Of a DNA stretch of 36,374 nucleotides, positions 35,063 to 36,374 are shown in pieces. This DNA comes from Rhodothermia bacterium (lineage in GTDB: Bacteria; Bacteroidota; Rhodothermia; Rhodothermales; UBA2364). The DNA lies in assembly GCA_017303715.1 (NCBI GenBank), contig JAFLBZ010000011.1, positions 1 through 36,374 on the forward strand, in the 5' to 3' direction. The translations under genes were made by a program, and so were the position numbers. Each line of letters starts with the position of its first letter. Position 1 is the stretch's first letter. The notes beneath the pieces were generated by a model. The model had not been told where the DNA came from. It saw only the letters and a program-made list of their open reading frames with translations, and searched no databases.

Positions 35063-35602
35063 GGTTGTTTTGGTTTTATTTATTCTGGATTGGTCTTAAT
35101 GTACAACCATTATAAAATTTTTTCAACACTTTTATACTGAATATTTGAGCAACATGTGTTTTTTGCAACCCTTTTTTGTCAAGAATAGTTCTTTCAATAG
35201 GTTAGAGAATTTTGGGCTTGTTATAAAAACTGCACGAAACGGCGCTTTAGTGGCCACACATCCAGAGCAGGCATTGGGCCAGCCATTAACTTAAAAGGAT
35301 TTTGCTTTAACGTGCGTGATGGGTTAATCAAGTGGAAGCCTGCAAAAGCCCGTCATGGCCTGAAGAAAAATCTTCTCGCCTATGCTGCGGATGTCCGATG
35401 GGACGAATCATAAAGACACACAATCGTGCGTCCCATACATCCAGCACTTCAAGGCAATTCGCCCTCATTCATCGAAGACCAGTGGCTGAGCCAAGTCGAA
35501 ATTTATCCTTGCTCCGGCGGATTTTCCTAAGGATCGCCCTGCCAACACATCATACCAATAAGATAGAGGCGATCTCAACGTCACAAACGTCATAAGATAA
35601 TT
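35063..35602. other. Gene-free region with the second 25-bp dispersed repeat
   Basis: About 540 bp between the 138-residue membrane gene and the partial gene at the right end. It is AT-rich at 35063-35220. It contains the 11-mer AAACTGCACGA (35227-35237) shared with the upstream region of the other small membrane gene, and copy 2 of the 25-bp repeat. An 87-codon plus-strand frame at 35332-35595 lacks any protein character and I do not call it. Confidence 0.5.
35309..35333. repeat. Dispersed 25-bp repeat, copy 2
   Basis: Starts AACGTGCGTGATGGGTTAAT and differs from copy 1 at 26599-26623 by one base. Same orientation, about 8.7 kb apart, both intergenic. Confidence 0.75.
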
Positions 35603-36374
35603 CTACTCCCACTCAATTACCGAGACCTCGAAGCGGTTAAACGTGGTATGTCCTTTTTTGAGTTCGGTAAGCAGGCTTCCGGTAAAGGTTTGACCAACGC
35701 GGAGTGGCGGCGAAGAAGCACCGCTCAGAAAAAACGTCTCTTTGCTACCAACCTCCGAACCAGCGACATCAAAAAAGACCGTGCGTAATTGCAGCGTGCG
35801 AACAGACTGTGGGCCGTTGTTTTTGACGACCAATTCTATCCAAACATTTCGCGTATTTCCCAAGCCCGTGGTGCGGGTGTTCCGCAATCGGGCGTCTAAC
35901 GAAAAACCATTCGGTTTAGGAATGTCCCACTTCAGGTTTAGCGGTGGGTCTAATCGGTATTCTTGCGGTACTGGCTCCAACTCGGCCTCGACAACACTCA
36001 TCAGGATTTCGGAGACGGGTGGTGCTTTTTGTGCTTTATAGTGCAAGATGTCCGTCGGAACCACCTCGCCAGGTCGAACATTGGTTTCATATTCTGGCAA
36101 GACCTCCTCAAACTCGGTAAAGAGGGTTTTCCCAGCAGCGTCTAAGGCTTTGATCTGTACCTTTAGCTTCACCATTTCCTTGCTCTTGGAGGAAAAATAC
36201 CCGCGTAAGACATAAGAAAACGCTTCTTCATAAGGTGTCAGCACCGATTTTTGCGTCTCGAAAGTGATGGGATATGCGCCAAATGCTGCTTTTACCGGAA
36301 TTATGAGGTCATCCGTAGCGGTTGTGACATCGCTCCCATTGGTGGTTTGCGGGGATTGAACCTTCCCCTTTGTG
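35603..36374 (-). CDS. Partial protein of unknown function (5' end beyond the right edge)
   Basis: The minus-strand frame stays open from 35603 to the right edge, about 257 residues, so the gene starts outside the window. An internal GTG at 36244 is not its start, since the preceding codons continue the same style of protein. The visible part has beta-rich segments (VKLKVQIKALDAAGKTLFTEF; VWIELVVKNNGPQSVRTLQL; RFEVSVIEWE). This repeated style suggests a FxLYD- or DUF-type beta-sandwich repeat, often on an exported protein. No signal peptide can be judged. I do not name a family. Confidence 0.7.
   Translation of the reverse strand, partial: TKGKVQSPQTTNGSDVTTATDDLIIPVKAAFGAYPITFETQKSVLTPYEEAFSYVLRGYFSSKSKEMVKLKVQIKALDAAGKTLFTEFEEVLPEYETNVRPGEVVPTDILHYKAQKAPPVSEILMSVVEAELEPVPQEYRLDPPLNLKWDIPKPNGFSLDARLRNTRTTGLGNTRNVWIELVVKNNGPQSVRTLQLRTVFFDVAGSEVGSKETFFLSGASSPPLRVGQTFTGSLLTELKKGHTTFNRFEVSVIEWE

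Noticed and set aside
35332-35595. An 87-codon plus-strand frame in the gap before the last gene
   Set aside because: Composition rich in Ser, Arg, Cys and His without pattern; it also covers part of the dispersed repeat. It looks non-coding.

Overview
The window looks like a chromosomal stretch of a Gram-negative member of the Bacteroidota/Rhodothermota/Balneolota group. The evidence is a C-terminal type IX secretion (T9SS) sorting domain on a secreted cellulase, a TonB-dependent receptor with an N-terminal carboxypeptidase-regulatory-like domain, a GH97 alpha-glucosidase, a BatA-like vWA protein, menaquinone biosynthesis (menB), and few Shine-Dalgarno sites. The str operon order rpsL-rpsG-fusA-tuf, with tuf directly behind fusA, fits the Rhodothermota/Chlorobiota side better than Bacteroides-type genomes. 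That placement is inference; no 16S gene is present.

Layout. 1-3315 (minus): str operon, with tuf cut by the left edge. 3651-6922: a glycosyltransferase divergent from a BamA/TamA-type outer-membrane protein. 7055-10072: menB convergent with a secreted GH97 enzyme. 10495-12172: RNase III overlapping convergently with an outer-membrane barrel-like protein. 12611-16509: a LysM lytic transglycosylase, then glutamate dehydrogenase. 16564-18461 (minus): batA-like and prmC genes overlapping by 4 bp. 18566-21289 (minus): an MBL/beta-CASP nuclease and an SH3-NlpC/P60 lipoprotein. 21545-22621: an ECF sigma factor followed by a small membrane protein. 22696-26593: a CBM2-Ig-GH5-T9SS cellulase, an MFS transporter and a small membrane-anchored protein. 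26940-30848 (minus): a large TonB-dependent receptor and a DUF3592-like membrane protein. 30958-33492: NAD+ synthetase and a Yip1-like membrane protein whose natural start is out of frame with its body. 33493-35602: an AT-rich, gene-poor stretch with two small minus-strand membrane-protein genes, duplicated hairpin elements and direct repeats. 35603-end: a partial protein of unknown function.

Most genes are housekeeping or cell-envelope genes. The secreted GH97 and GH5 enzymes, the TonB receptor and the peptidoglycan enzymes suggest a polysaccharide-degrading heterotroph, although the carbohydrate genes are scattered and do not form a classical PUL (no SusD). I saw no CRISPR array, tRNA, rRNA, transposase or recognisable defence system. 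The best candidates for something undescribed are the non-coding repeats of 33.6-35.4 kb (one also at 26.6 kb), the A7 frameshift at the start of the Yip1-like gene, and LacI/CcpA-like operator sequences upstream of gdhA and the TonB receptor.
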